From contig NZ_CP022736.1 in NCBI RefSeq assembly GCF_002257565.1, positions 3,038,001 through 3,102,000 of the forward strand: a stretch of DNA of 64,000 nt, given 5' to 3'. Shown here in pieces: positions 1 through 7,122 of the stretch. The position numbers and the translations under genes were made by a program. Position 1 is the first letter of the stretch. The number at the start of each line of letters is the position of its first letter. The notes under the pieces were generated by a model. The model searched no databases and was not told where the DNA came from. It saw only the letters and a program-made list of their open reading frames with translations. This DNA is from Herbaspirillum sp. meg3 (GTDB lineage: Bacteria; Pseudomonadota; Gammaproteobacteria; Burkholderiales; Burkholderiaceae_D).

Positions 1-236
1 TGAAAACTTTTGTATTTGCCGCATCTATCGTGTGCTGCGAGATAGGACTCCATCTCGGATAGGCTTGAATCAACGGCGACGAAGACCACAATAAGCTGAT
101 CGAAGGCCTCCCCCAAGAACTCAGTATTAAAATTATCCGCAAGAAAATCCTGTAACCAAATCGTTACTTCATTTAGTTGAGCGCCAATGTCTTCTGTGGC
201 AACACTCGTCACTCTCATGACAAAATTTAGTTTCAT
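1..236 (-). CDS. Hypothetical protein, 3' end cut by the window edge
   Basis: An open frame runs leftwards from an ATG at 236 to the window edge without a stop, giving about 78 residues (begins MKLNFVMRVTSVATEDIGAQ). A second in-frame ATG lies at 218. The visible part is acidic, with no signal peptide or recognisable motif, and I do not assign a family. It has the same orientation as the next four genes. No clear ribosome binding site precedes either ATG. It may be the first visible member of the cassette-like series described in the findings. Confidence 0.35.
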   Translation of the reverse strand, partial: MKLNFVMRVTSVATEDIGAQLNEVTIWLQDFLADNFNTEFLGEAFDQLIVVFVAVDSSLSEMESYLAAHDRCGKYKSF

Positions 237-274
237 TGTTTGGAGGGTGCGTTTTATTCGAGGAAAATGAATAT

Positions 275-304
275 CCGTTCCTGGCCGATTACGGACCTTC
301 GACA
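275..304 (-). repeat. Degenerate GGCCAG-core intergenic repeat, copy A
   Basis: Read on the minus strand, this stretch (GTCGAAGGTCCG, then TAATCGGCCAGGAACGG) follows the methyltransferase stop codon. It shares the block TCGGCCAGGAnC with copies at 1465-1492 and 2612-2640, and GGCCAG with those at 970-996 and 1953-1975. It is also one arm of a larger palindrome (281-330). Confidence 0.5.
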
Positions 305-330
305 GTTAAGCTCCGAAGGCCAATAGCCAG
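281..330. repeat. Long imperfect palindrome with bulged bases
   Basis: Sixteen base pairs can form between 281-301 and 314-330. The pairing blocks are CTGGC, ATT, GG and CCTTCG, interrupted by unpaired CG (286-287), AC (291-292) and A (295) on one side and a single A (325) on the other, with a 12-base loop (302-313). It lies directly after the methyltransferase gene on the minus strand. There is no T-run after it, so it is not a standard intrinsic terminator. The bulges mostly on one arm recall folded integron attC sites, but the required core boxes are not both present. Confidence 0.55.
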
Positions 331-332
331 CG

Positions 333-938
333 CTATATTTTTTCCAAAACAACTATGCTCCAACTCACATCGTTCCGACTGAACATGTCCTGACGTTCGC
401 TGACGTGTCTTACTTGCAGACCCGATTGTCCGGCAAGCTCGACAGTTTCCTGAGCGGATACGTCAAACATTTGCCTCCCATCGGGAACTGGGCCATGTCG
501 CAACGTCATGATAATTTTTCCCCTGAGACGTAGCAGTTCGGAAATTACTTTCATTGCAATTTTTCGTTCCTCTTTTTCCAAATGCATCCAGACTGCGGTG
601 AGCAATATCACGTCAAAGCTTCGCGCCTGTTGCTTTGCGACCTTCAAAGTAGGAAGGTGGTCATCAATCCAATGTATGTTTTTCATGGAATGGCGCAGCT
701 GTCCTTCTTCGCGTAATTCTTTTGTGGGTTCTATTGCGGTGACGGCATGCCCCTTGCGCGCCAAAGCAGCGGAATCACGCCCCGAACCAGCGCCTATATC
801 CAGAATCTCACTAGGTTGTGTTGGAAACAAATGAAGGACGTCGCGATACACATCTTCAAATTCAATACTTTCATACTGCTCCGCGAGATGCTCGGCATTC
901 TCTCCATAGCCGGCGATTCCCGCCACTTTCTGTTCCAT
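333..938 (-). CDS. Class I SAM-dependent methyltransferase
   Basis: A 201-residue soluble protein with a Rossmann-type methyltransferase fold. Motif I (ILDIGAGSGRDSAALA, about residues 45-60) binds S-adenosylmethionine. The acidic residue after strand beta-2 (VTAIEP) and the later FDVILLTAVWMHL block fit motifs II-IV of the UbiE/Tam-like group. The substrate cannot be read from the sequence. The ATG at 938 is preceded by a weak AGTAGGT. It stands alone between two short spacers and is followed by the palindrome at 281-330. Base composition is more AT-rich than the core genes further right, consistent with acquired DNA. Confidence 0.8.
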   Translation of the reverse strand: MEQKVAGIAGYGENAEHLAEQYESIEFEDVYRDVLHLFPTQPSEILDIGAGSGRDSAALARKGHAVTAIEPTKELREEGQLRHSMKNIHWIDDHLPTLKVAKQQARSFDVILLTAVWMHLEKEERKIAMKVISELLRLRGKIIMTLRHGPVPDGRQMFDVSAQETVELAGQSGLQVRHVSERQDMFSRNDVSWSIVVLEKI

Positions 939-969
939 GTAATACCTACTGTTTAAAGTTATCGAATGG

Positions 970-996
970 CTCTAACTGGCCGATAGCAGCCATCCG
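970..996 (-). repeat. Degenerate GGCCAG-core intergenic repeat, copy D
   Basis: Minus-strand reading CGGATGGCTGCTATCGGCCA then GTTAGAG begins immediately after the TAG stop of the VOC gene. It carries the CTATCGGCCAG form of the repeat found after neighbouring genes. Confidence 0.45.
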
Positions 997-1368
997 CTAA
1001 TTAACTTGTTGCCGATAGTCTCTACTGGAAATAGCTACTGAGTTTCCATCCGGGTCTTTAGCATTAGCGAATTGATAGCCATTTGCCTCATGGATGCTGC
1101 CAAACTCCAGACCTCTTTTCGCAGATTCGACCTTGAACGATTCAACGTCGGAAACACTGAACATCAGTTTGACTACCGCCTGCCCAAATTTTAGGGATTT
1201 GGCGGCCTGATGAACCAAGAGGTTGATGCCGACGGCGGGACTATTCAATTCAATGAGGCCATCGTGCATCTCACCAGTCGTCTTAAATCCAAAATGGTCT
1301 TTGTAGAAAGCACTGGTAACTGCAGGATTGCGGGCGTATATCAAAATCGTATTGAGCGATGCAGTCAT
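997..1368 (-). CDS. VOC (glyoxalase/bleomycin-resistance) family protein
   Basis: A 123-residue single-domain vicinal-oxygen-chelate protein. It opens with a typical first beta strand and helix (NTILIYARNPAVTSAFYKDH) and ends with the family signature in which a Gly-Asp-rich turn precedes the last strand (AKDPDGNSVAI). Such proteins bind a metal and act as dioxygenases, isomerases or drug-binding resistance proteins; which applies here is unknown. The ATG at 1368 is preferred over an upstream TTG at 1389. The stop is immediately followed by repeat copy D. It lies in the run of small same-strand genes at the left end. Confidence 0.75.
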   Translation of the reverse strand: MTASLNTILIYARNPAVTSAFYKDHFGFKTTGEMHDGLIELNSPAVGINLLVHQAAKSLKFGQAVVKLMFSVSDVESFKVESAKRGLEFGSIHEANGYQFANAKDPDGNSVAISSRDYRQQVN

Positions 1369-1464
1369 GGGTTTTAGTAGAAGAGTCAAGCAAATGAAAG
1401 TTCAGGGGGCCACTGTATCAAAAATCGCTATTTTTTCAGTGAATCTTCGACTCGCCATGGAAGA

Positions 1465-1492
1465 CTGCTCCTGGCCGAAAACAGACTATCGG
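1465..1492 (-). repeat. Degenerate GGCCAG-core intergenic repeat, copy B
   Basis: Minus-strand reading CCCGATAGTCTGTTTTCGGC then CAGGAGCA. The TAG within CGATAGTCTG is the stop codon of the upstream secreted-protein gene, so the repeat actually supplies the end of that gene. Confidence 0.5.
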
Positions 1493-1953
1493 GAAAATCG
1501 CTTGCAAGCGGCCGATGATGCTGCCTCGGTCGCAGTCATCTTTCCGCTGGCGTATGAGAGTCGCAGAGGGGTAACTGTAGAGTAACTCCCGACCTTAGCA
1601 TGGTCGACAAAACAAACATATAAATACTCGTTGTCCCGAATCTCTTTTCCCTGCTCAATAATCTGCAAACTATAGAACCAATCATCGGTGTCAAATTCGA
1701 CGACATCACCCGTTAGACGGGTTGGGATCAGCGCCAGGTCAGAAAACGTTACCGAAGAACGAGTGCCGTCCATTCGAGGGTGCAGTGAGTTGGGAAATGA
1801 CCGCAGATTTAAATTGTTTGCGATGAAGGCCGGAATATCCGTCTTAGGGAGCGAGGCGCCTCGTGCATGGTTTGTGAAACCGAGAATCAAGAAGGTCAGG
1901 AAGCCGAGGGAATATTTCATTGGGGTTCGCATCGTCTTCAATTTTTGTGTCAT
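1486..1953 (-). CDS. Small exported hypothetical protein
   Basis: Encodes 155 residues. The N-terminus holds a hydrophobic stretch (YSLGFLTFLILGFTNHARGA) after basic residues, typical of a Sec signal peptide cleaved near ARGA-SLP. The mature part is about 120 residues, with paired aromatic residues (DDWFYSLQII) and a cysteine-containing block (LYVCFVDHAK), and ends KRFSR. I do not recognise a family. Starts at 1953, 1932 and 1920 are all in frame and all keep the signal peptide. Its stop codon sits inside repeat copy B, and its start is next to copy E, so the gene is bracketed by the repeat. Confidence 0.6.
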   Translation of the reverse strand: MTQKLKTMRTPMKYSLGFLTFLILGFTNHARGASLPKTDIPAFIANNLNLRSFPNSLHPRMDGTRSSVTFSDLALIPTRLTGDVVEFDTDDWFYSLQIIEQGKEIRDNEYLYVCFVDHAKVGSYSTVTPLRLSYASGKMTATEAASSAACKRFSR

Positions 1954-1975
1954 CCGCTTCTGGCCAGCACGCGCT
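1953..1975 (-). repeat. Degenerate GGCCAG-core intergenic repeat, copy E
   Basis: Minus-strand reading AGCGCGTGCTGGCCAGAAGC then GGA fills the short gap between the DUF985 stop (1976) and the ATG of the next gene (1953). The GGCCAGAAGCGGA form is close to the other copies. Confidence 0.4.
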
Positions 1976-2482
1976 TTATGCCAGGCGCTCGATCACCTGT
2001 GCATGTTGCGGCCAGGTCTTCAGGAGGAAATCCTTGTCCGCTATTTCAAACTCCTGGAATTCAAAACCTGGTGCTACCGTGCAACCTACAAGCGCATAGG
2101 CGCCCGACCCGGCACATTGCGCCGCAAACCAGGCGCCAGCAGGGACCAAGGCTTGGAACATGGCACCGTCTTGCGTCAAGGGATTTCCAAGCGTCAGGGT
2201 ATACAGCTCGCGGCCGTGTTCGAGGACATGAATATGCAGGGGCTCCCCCGCATAAAAATGCCACATCTCGTCGGACTGGATCCTGTGCCACGTTGACCTT
2301 TCTCCCTGACGGAGTAGATAGTAGATCGCGGTAGCTGCAGAACGGCCGAGATCGCTACCTGTCCGCAGTACTCTTTGCTGACTACGGTAAGTTTCTCTGT
2401 AATGGCCTCCTTCCGGATGCGGCAGAAGCTCAAGACGAGCAATCAGTTCTTCGGCAATGGAATCATGTTCATTCATAGGCAT
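1976..2482 (-). CDS. DUF985 cupin-superfamily protein
   Basis: A 168-residue protein matching the DUF985 (YML079w-like) cupin family: the opening ELLPHPEGGHYRETYRS is the family hallmark. It is followed by the AIYYLLRQGERSTWHRI and DEMWHFYAGEPLHIHVL blocks that form the beta barrel, with histidines placed as in cupins. Family members have a barrel with a ligand pocket, but no firm biochemical role is established. The ATG at 2482 or 2476 could start translation. Same strand as its neighbours, with a 22-base gap filled by repeat copy E before the exported-protein gene. Confidence 0.85.
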   Translation of the reverse strand: MPMNEHDSIAEELIARLELLPHPEGGHYRETYRSQQRVLRTGSDLGRSAATAIYYLLRQGERSTWHRIQSDEMWHFYAGEPLHIHVLEHGRELYTLTLGNPLTQDGAMFQALVPAGAWFAAQCAGSGAYALVGCTVAPGFEFQEFEIADKDFLLKTWPQHAQVIERLA

Positions 2483-2611
2483 CTGTAACGGTATGAGAAT
2501 TGTCGTGGCTGGAACTGATCAAGTTGTGGCGCCGTTTCGTAAGGGGCTTCCAAACACAGTAGTAACTATTATCCAATCGTGCATATTTTTCCACATCAAA
2601 TTTTCGATGTC

Positions 2612-2640
2612 AGTTCCTGGCCGGCTGTAGACATTCGACA
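2612..2640 (-). repeat. Degenerate GGCCAG-core intergenic repeat, copy C
   Basis: Minus-strand reading TGTCGAATGTCTACAGCCGG then CCAGGAACTG. It lies about 80 bases beyond the stop of the LysE-family gene and upstream of the DUF985 gene. It marks the right end of the repeat-punctuated section. Confidence 0.45.
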
Positions 2641-2719
2641 CGCCGCCAATTTAGAACACCTGGGCATCAAATAAATTTTTCTTTTAGCGTGAATTTACGA
2701 CTATATATCCCCAGAAACA

Positions 2720-3364
2720 TCAACCTCGACCGCCGGGCGCCCGGTTAAAAACGAGATAGCCGGCAATCCCCAGCATGGCGATGCCAAGAAGGCTGTCCTG
2801 AAGGCGCAGGAACCATAAATTTCTGCTGAGCCAGACGCGAATTCGCGATGCGCCATAGGCAAAACATGTGCCGTTCAACAGGCCCAGGACTTTTGAACTG
2901 ACAGCCAAGACCAGCATTTGCTGCCAGATCGGTCCGATGTCCGGATCCACAAACTGCGGCAGGAATGCAACCAGGAAAATAAAAACTTTCGGGTTCAGCA
3001 AGTTGGTGAAAAATCCCTGCCAAAATACGCCGCGATCACTATCGGTGCCGGCCGTTGCGATTGTCTCTTTTCCCTGAATGGAGCGCCGCAAGGCCCGCAA
3101 CCCCAGGTAGACCAAGTAAAGTACCCCGACGATTTTTACCAATTCGAACAGCATGGGCGATTCTTGAAAGATTCCTGCCAGCCCGAACACGACCAGTGGA
3201 ATCTGGAGAATCCCGGCAGCAAATGTGCCTATCACGCTCAACCATGCGGCCTTGAAACCTTGCGTCATGCCTCGCGTCAGCGTCAGCGCCATATCGGGAC
3301 CGGGTGTCAGATTGAGTGCCAGGCTGGCGGTAATGTATAGCGCAAACAGATGAAGTGATGGCAT
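2720..3364 (-). CDS. LysE/RhtB-family amino-acid exporter
   Basis: A 214-residue inner-membrane protein with about six hydrophobic segments. The start ALYITASLALNLTPGPDMAL carries the NLTPGPD block typical of RhtB/LysE translocators, followed by GFKAAWLSVIGTFAAG and LLNPKVFIFLVAFLPQFVDP, which are also diagnostic. These carriers export amino acids such as homoserine, threonine or lysine by proton antiport. The substrate of this one cannot be told. It is transcribed alone, with the gap 2483-2719 downstream of it holding only repeat copy C. Confidence 0.88.
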   Translation of the reverse strand: MPSLHLFALYITASLALNLTPGPDMALTLTRGMTQGFKAAWLSVIGTFAAGILQIPLVVFGLAGIFQESPMLFELVKIVGVLYLVYLGLRALRRSIQGKETIATAGTDSDRGVFWQGFFTNLLNPKVFIFLVAFLPQFVDPDIGPIWQQMLVLAVSSKVLGLLNGTCFAYGASRIRVWLSRNLWFLRLQDSLLGIAMLGIAGYLVFNRAPGGRG

Positions 3365-3438
3365 GGCAACGTAGCTTTTGAGTTGATCAGATTGGATGAA
3401 TCCGCTTCGTAATTGTCCAGCTTTTCTTTCCAGCGAGT

Positions 3439-4275
3439 TTATGGCGTCTTGAGAAATACGCTATCGTAAATTTTACGAATTTCAGCCACGGACTCAGGAT
3501 CGTGCCATCTTTCGACAATGCGACGGTAATACGGTTGGCCCCGGTTGACGATCAGTACCTTGTTGACTTGCTCTACTACCTGGCGTCCCCATTCATTCTT
3601 TGAGCACATGACCCGGTTGAAGACGACTTCGTCTGCTTCTTGCATGGGAATGGCGATCAATTCTCCCGGATGGCCCATCACGCGCGCCTGATCTAAGGCC
3701 AACAAGGGCAACTCGATCATGAAGTCGATGCGTCCTGCCAACAGCATGCCGATGGCCTCTATCTGCTCGGAATAGTTTTCTTTCGGTGGGTACGCGGCCA
3801 GCAATTTGTCCACGGTCGGACTGTAAGATCGGTCTCGCATGACCGACGTAATGTACCGGTGATTCTGCAGCAGAGATTGCAGCGATTGCCGCCCCTTGAA
3901 GTCATTCAGGCGGTCTCGGCGCACGATGATCCGGAGTGGGAGAAAAATCGAACTCGGCAGGGAAAAATAACCATAGGATTCACGTTCCGGCGTTTTCAAC
4001 GTCCCGTTATAGCACCAGTGACTGCCCTTTTTGATCTCGCTGTTGATGCGAGGAAACGGCGCCTCCAACTCCACATGCTGGTACTGCGGCATCTTTTCCT
4101 TGAGGACATCGAGGGTCTGGTCAAAGATACCTTGATGTGCCCACTCCCCTGTTCGAATCATGTAGGGAGGCACATTATATTTTCCCCACACAATCTGGTC
4201 GGCAGCCATTGCAGCGGAAAATGAAGCGCTCATCAGCAAGGTAGCCAAAACGTAACGCAGAACTCTATACAGCAT
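3439..4275 (-). CDS. Periplasmic solute-binding-like protein (TIGR02285-like)
   Basis: A 278-residue protein with a clear signal peptide (YVLATLLMSASFSAAMAADQ, cleavage near AMA-AD). The mature protein resembles family-3 type periplasmic binding proteins and the TIGR02285 group (KYNVPPYMIRTGEWAHQGIF near the start, SYGYFSLPSSIFLPLRIIVR in the middle), rather than a transporter component with nearby permeases. It begins 32 bases after the stop of the membrane diguanylate cyclase gene and is probably co-transcribed with it. No ABC permease or ATPase genes are adjacent, so a sensory role, feeding ligand state to the cyclase, is a reasonable inference but unproven. Confidence 0.75.
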   Translation of the reverse strand: MLYRVLRYVLATLLMSASFSAAMAADQIVWGKYNVPPYMIRTGEWAHQGIFDQTLDVLKEKMPQYQHVELEAPFPRINSEIKKGSHWCYNGTLKTPERESYGYFSLPSSIFLPLRIIVRRDRLNDFKGRQSLQSLLQNHRYITSVMRDRSYSPTVDKLLAAYPPKENYSEQIEAIGMLLAGRIDFMIELPLLALDQARVMGHPGELIAIPMQEADEVVFNRVMCSKNEWGRQVVEQVNKVLIVNRGQPYYRRIVERWHDPESVAEIRKIYDSVFLKTP

Positions 4276-4307
4276 TGCCTACTTTCTTCAATGATGGCGG
4301 AGAACCC

Positions 4308-5687
4308 TTACGCAACCAGAACCTGGTTGCGTCCCGCAAGTTTTGCACGATACAAGGCTGCATCGGCAGCCTGCAGCAGCGTATTGATATCATCGTTATG
4401 CTGGGACGGCATGCAACTGGCCACGCCGACGCTCACGGTGATACGCCCGAAATCCGACAGTACGTGGGGCATGTCCAGAGAAAAAATGGCATCGCGCATT
4501 TTGTGCACAAGAGCCAGTCCCGATTCGCCATCCGTGTCCGAGGCGATCAGGGCAAACTCTTCCCCACCATAGCGCGCCACGGTGTCGCCTGCCCTGCCGA
4601 CGGTCTGTTGCAAGGTGCTGGCAACCCGGCGCAATACTTCGTCACCGGCAATGTGCCCATATTGGTCGTTGTAGTTTTTGAACCAGTCCACATCGAATAA
4701 AGCGACTGTCAACGGTTTGCCGTTGCGTGCGCAGCGCCGCCACTCCTGATCAAGGCTCTGATCAAAACAGCGACGATTGGGAATGCCCGTCAGTGCGTCA
4801 GTCAGGCTGAGCAACTTGAGTTGCTCGTTGGCTTGTGCCAGATCGCGGGTACGCTCGGCGATACGCAACTCCAGCGACTTGTTCAAAGCACGCAGCGACT
4901 CTTTCTCCTGCTGTAACTCGTCATAGAGCGCCCGGTTTTGCCCCATGTGTTTTCTCAGACTTGCCAACATGGCGTTGATGGCGTCAGCGAGAAAATGCAA
5001 TTCATGCTGCTTCTTTCCAGGCAACGCAATGCTTTGCTGCGCATCGAGCCGGTTCAGATCCTGCTCCCGCACGAAGGAGCTGAGTGTGGTGATGGGTGTA
5101 CCCAGCCAGCGCTGAAACACATAGAGGAAGATAAACCACAACACCAAGGTCTTGATGATGGAGTTGATCAGAATAAGCGTAAATCCATAGGCCACTTTCC
5201 TGACCACGACGTGACGGCTTGAATACACCGTCCAGGAGCCGATATCGTGGATCAGGTTATGTTCATCACGATAGAGGATAGGAAAGCGATGGCCGGTTGC
5301 CGCATTCAGAAAACCTGTCGCCACCGGACTGCGCACACCGTTATCGTCGACGTGAATCTGCTTGCCGTCACTGTCATCAATATTGCCCAGTGCGAGCACT
5401 AAACGTCCCTGAGGATCTTCTATCTTCACGCCGGTCACGACCGGCAGATTGCTGATTCCGGCGAGAGTGGCTTTCTGCACGTCCCCTTGAAAGCGCCATG
5501 TCGAGCTGGCCAGACTGGCGCCAAACGTCAGATCCATGGCCATCAATTCATTGTCGATGCCGGTTTTCGTATGCTGGTAGTCAGCAGTCAGCTGGACGCA
5601 GGTGACAATGAGCGTCACGACAAAGTAACTGCCAAAAATGATCCGTAGCAAATGTACTGCCAAAGAATGCTTTGATACAAAATTCAT
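4308..5687 (-). CDS. Membrane-anchored diguanylate cyclase (GGDEF)
   Basis: A 459-residue sensor enzyme making cyclic di-GMP from two GTP. An N-terminal membrane helix (about 12-30) and a second (about 165-192) enclose a periplasmic sensor region of about 130 residues. A linker with HAMP-like and coiled-coil character (LNKSLELRIAERTRDLAQAN) leads to the GGDEF domain. The active-site loop reads GGEEF (RYGGEEFAL) and a product-inhibition site RAGD lies five residues before it, so an active, feedback-inhibited cyclase is expected. No EAL domain is present. The start at 5687 is the ATG. The solute-binding-like gene follows on the same transcript. Confidence 0.9.
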   Translation of the reverse strand: MNFVSKHSLAVHLLRIIFGSYFVVTLIVTCVQLTADYQHTKTGIDNELMAMDLTFGASLASSTWRFQGDVQKATLAGISNLPVVTGVKIEDPQGRLVLALGNIDDSDGKQIHVDDNGVRSPVATGFLNAATGHRFPILYRDEHNLIHDIGSWTVYSSRHVVVRKVAYGFTLILINSIIKTLVLWFIFLYVFQRWLGTPITTLSSFVREQDLNRLDAQQSIALPGKKQHELHFLADAINAMLASLRKHMGQNRALYDELQQEKESLRALNKSLELRIAERTRDLAQANEQLKLLSLTDALTGIPNRRCFDQSLDQEWRRCARNGKPLTVALFDVDWFKNYNDQYGHIAGDEVLRRVASTLQQTVGRAGDTVARYGGEEFALIASDTDGESGLALVHKMRDAIFSLDMPHVLSDFGRITVSVGVASCMPSQHNDDINTLLQAADAALYRAKLAGRNQVLVA

Positions 5688-6064
5688 ATTCTCAAGAGGA
5701 CAGTATGCTTTGTGCGAAAGAAAACAAGTTAGCGGGATGGTATCTTTTTTTCATACGCATCAATCGTGCCCGATTGTCTCCATAGTAAGCTTTTGCCCCA
5801 ATGCGTGTGCCGTGGCATGAAATTCGAATCACGCATTATCCCTCGGTGAAGTTTATTCTTTCTGCACGCGTGGAATAGATCCGCTCTGCGAAATAATTTT
5901 ATTCACCCCCAGCTATTGAGGTTTTTTGCGTCACCCAAACAACAAGCTCAGCCCTTTCTTGGAGCCTGTTTATTGTTACGGCTATTTGTTAATATTGCCA
6001 AAATTCAACAAGACACTGATCGCATTCTTCTTTGCGTTCATCGGCATCAATACAAACCCAGCAC
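5688..6064. other. Intergenic region without a recognisable gene
   Basis: This 377-base stretch lies between the cyclase start and the end of a LysR gene, both on the minus strand. It should contain the cyclase promoter, but no convincing promoter or hairpin was identified. Several A/T-rich runs are present around 5745-5760 and 5890-5930. Confidence 0.5.
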
Positions 6065-6979
6065 CTACCTGCGTTCATTTGTCCAGGCAGCCTGCGTAGC
6101 AAACCACGCCGTCAAAAAATCAATGAACGCACTGACCTTCGCAGAAAGATGTGCTCGCTCCGGATAAACCGCAAAGATGTCGGATCCCGGTAACGTCCAG
6201 TCTCCCAATACCTGTACCAGTTTGCCGCTCTTGATGTAGGAATGAACATCCCATTCGGAACGCATCAGAATGCCATGGCCTTCCAGCGCCCAAACCACGC
6301 CGGCTTCGCCGTCATTGGTGCTGAGGCTGCCTCTGACTTTGATGGTCTCCTGCTTGCTGCCGCGCGCGAGATGCCAGGTGCCGTAGGCGGCGTCGCTTTC
6401 GCGCAAGACAATGCACTGGTGTGTTTGGAGGTCCCTGGGAACCACCGGCGTGCCTGCTCTTTTAAGGTAGGCCGGTGAGGCGCAGAGCAACCTTTTGTTC
6501 GAGACGATTTTTCTTGCGACCATTCTGGAATCCGGTACGGTGCCGAACCAGATACCGATGTCGAATGCCTTGTCGGCCAGATTGATGGATCGGTCGGTGA
6601 GTTCAAGCTGCACTTCCACTTCTGGAAAGCGTCGTACGAATGCCGCGATTGCCGGCGTGATGTGCCGTCGGCCGAAGCCGAAGGTGGCGTTGACACGCAG
6701 CACGCCTTTGGGAACGGCGCGGCTGCTGGAAACCGTCTGTTCCAGTTCCTGCAGTTCTGCAAGCAGCTTGGCGCCGGTTGCCAGATACACCTCGCCCTCA
6801 TGCGTCACGCTGATGCGTCGCGTGGTGCGATTGAGCAGTCTGACGCCGAGGCGTTTTTCGATCTGCGCCAGCCGCGACGTCACCGCCGGCGGCGTGACAC
6901 CCATCTCTCTGGCGAGCGAAGCCAGGGATCCCTGCTTCACCAGCTGTATGAAAAACTCCAGGTCAGATATGCGGTCCAT
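6065..6979 (-). CDS. LysR-family transcriptional regulator
   Basis: A 304-residue regulator. The N-terminal winged helix-turn-helix (ISDLEFFIQLVKQGSLASLA, then ARLAQIEKRLGVRLLNRTTR) is the standard LysR DNA-binding domain, and the rest forms the inducer-binding domain. It is divergent from the LeuCD-like genes and the 2-hydroxycarboxylate carrier, with a 143-base shared upstream region (6980-7122). By the usual LysR arrangement it most likely controls that operon in response to a carboxylic acid, which is an inference. The sequence resembles the CrgA/AaeR-like branch (strong SRTTRR-type wing). The ATG at 6979 fits the HTH position. Confidence 0.92.
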   Translation of the reverse strand: MDRISDLEFFIQLVKQGSLASLAREMGVTPPAVTSRLAQIEKRLGVRLLNRTTRRISVTHEGEVYLATGAKLLAELQELEQTVSSSRAVPKGVLRVNATFGFGRRHITPAIAAFVRRFPEVEVQLELTDRSINLADKAFDIGIWFGTVPDSRMVARKIVSNKRLLCASPAYLKRAGTPVVPRDLQTHQCIVLRESDAAYGTWHLARGSKQETIKVRGSLSTNDGEAGVVWALEGHGILMRSEWDVHSYIKSGKLVQVLGDWTLPGSDIFAVYPERAHLSAKVSAFIDFLTAWFATQAAWTNERR

Positions 6980-7109
6980 TATTAAACTCAGCTAAACAAT
7001 AGATGAAGTGAATATGAATTATAAATAGCCACAGAATTATTACACTTCCTCCTCATGCAGTGGCAAAAGTTTTGGCGCTGCTCAAAACATGCAAGCGCAA
7101 AAGCATCCG

Positions 7110-7117
7110 AGGAGGAA
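7110..7117 (+). promoter_or_regulatory. Strong ribosome binding site deciding the leuC-like start
   Basis: GAGGAGGA lies a few bases before the ATG at 7123. This favours that start over an in-frame ATG at 7060. Confidence 0.75.
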
Positions 7118-7122
7118 GAAAC

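Noticed and set aside
275..2640. A true class 1 or chromosomal integron
   Set aside because: No integrase gene is present and the paired RYYYAAC/GTTRRRY cores of attC were not found at the repeat copies, so only a cassette-like arrangement is claimed.
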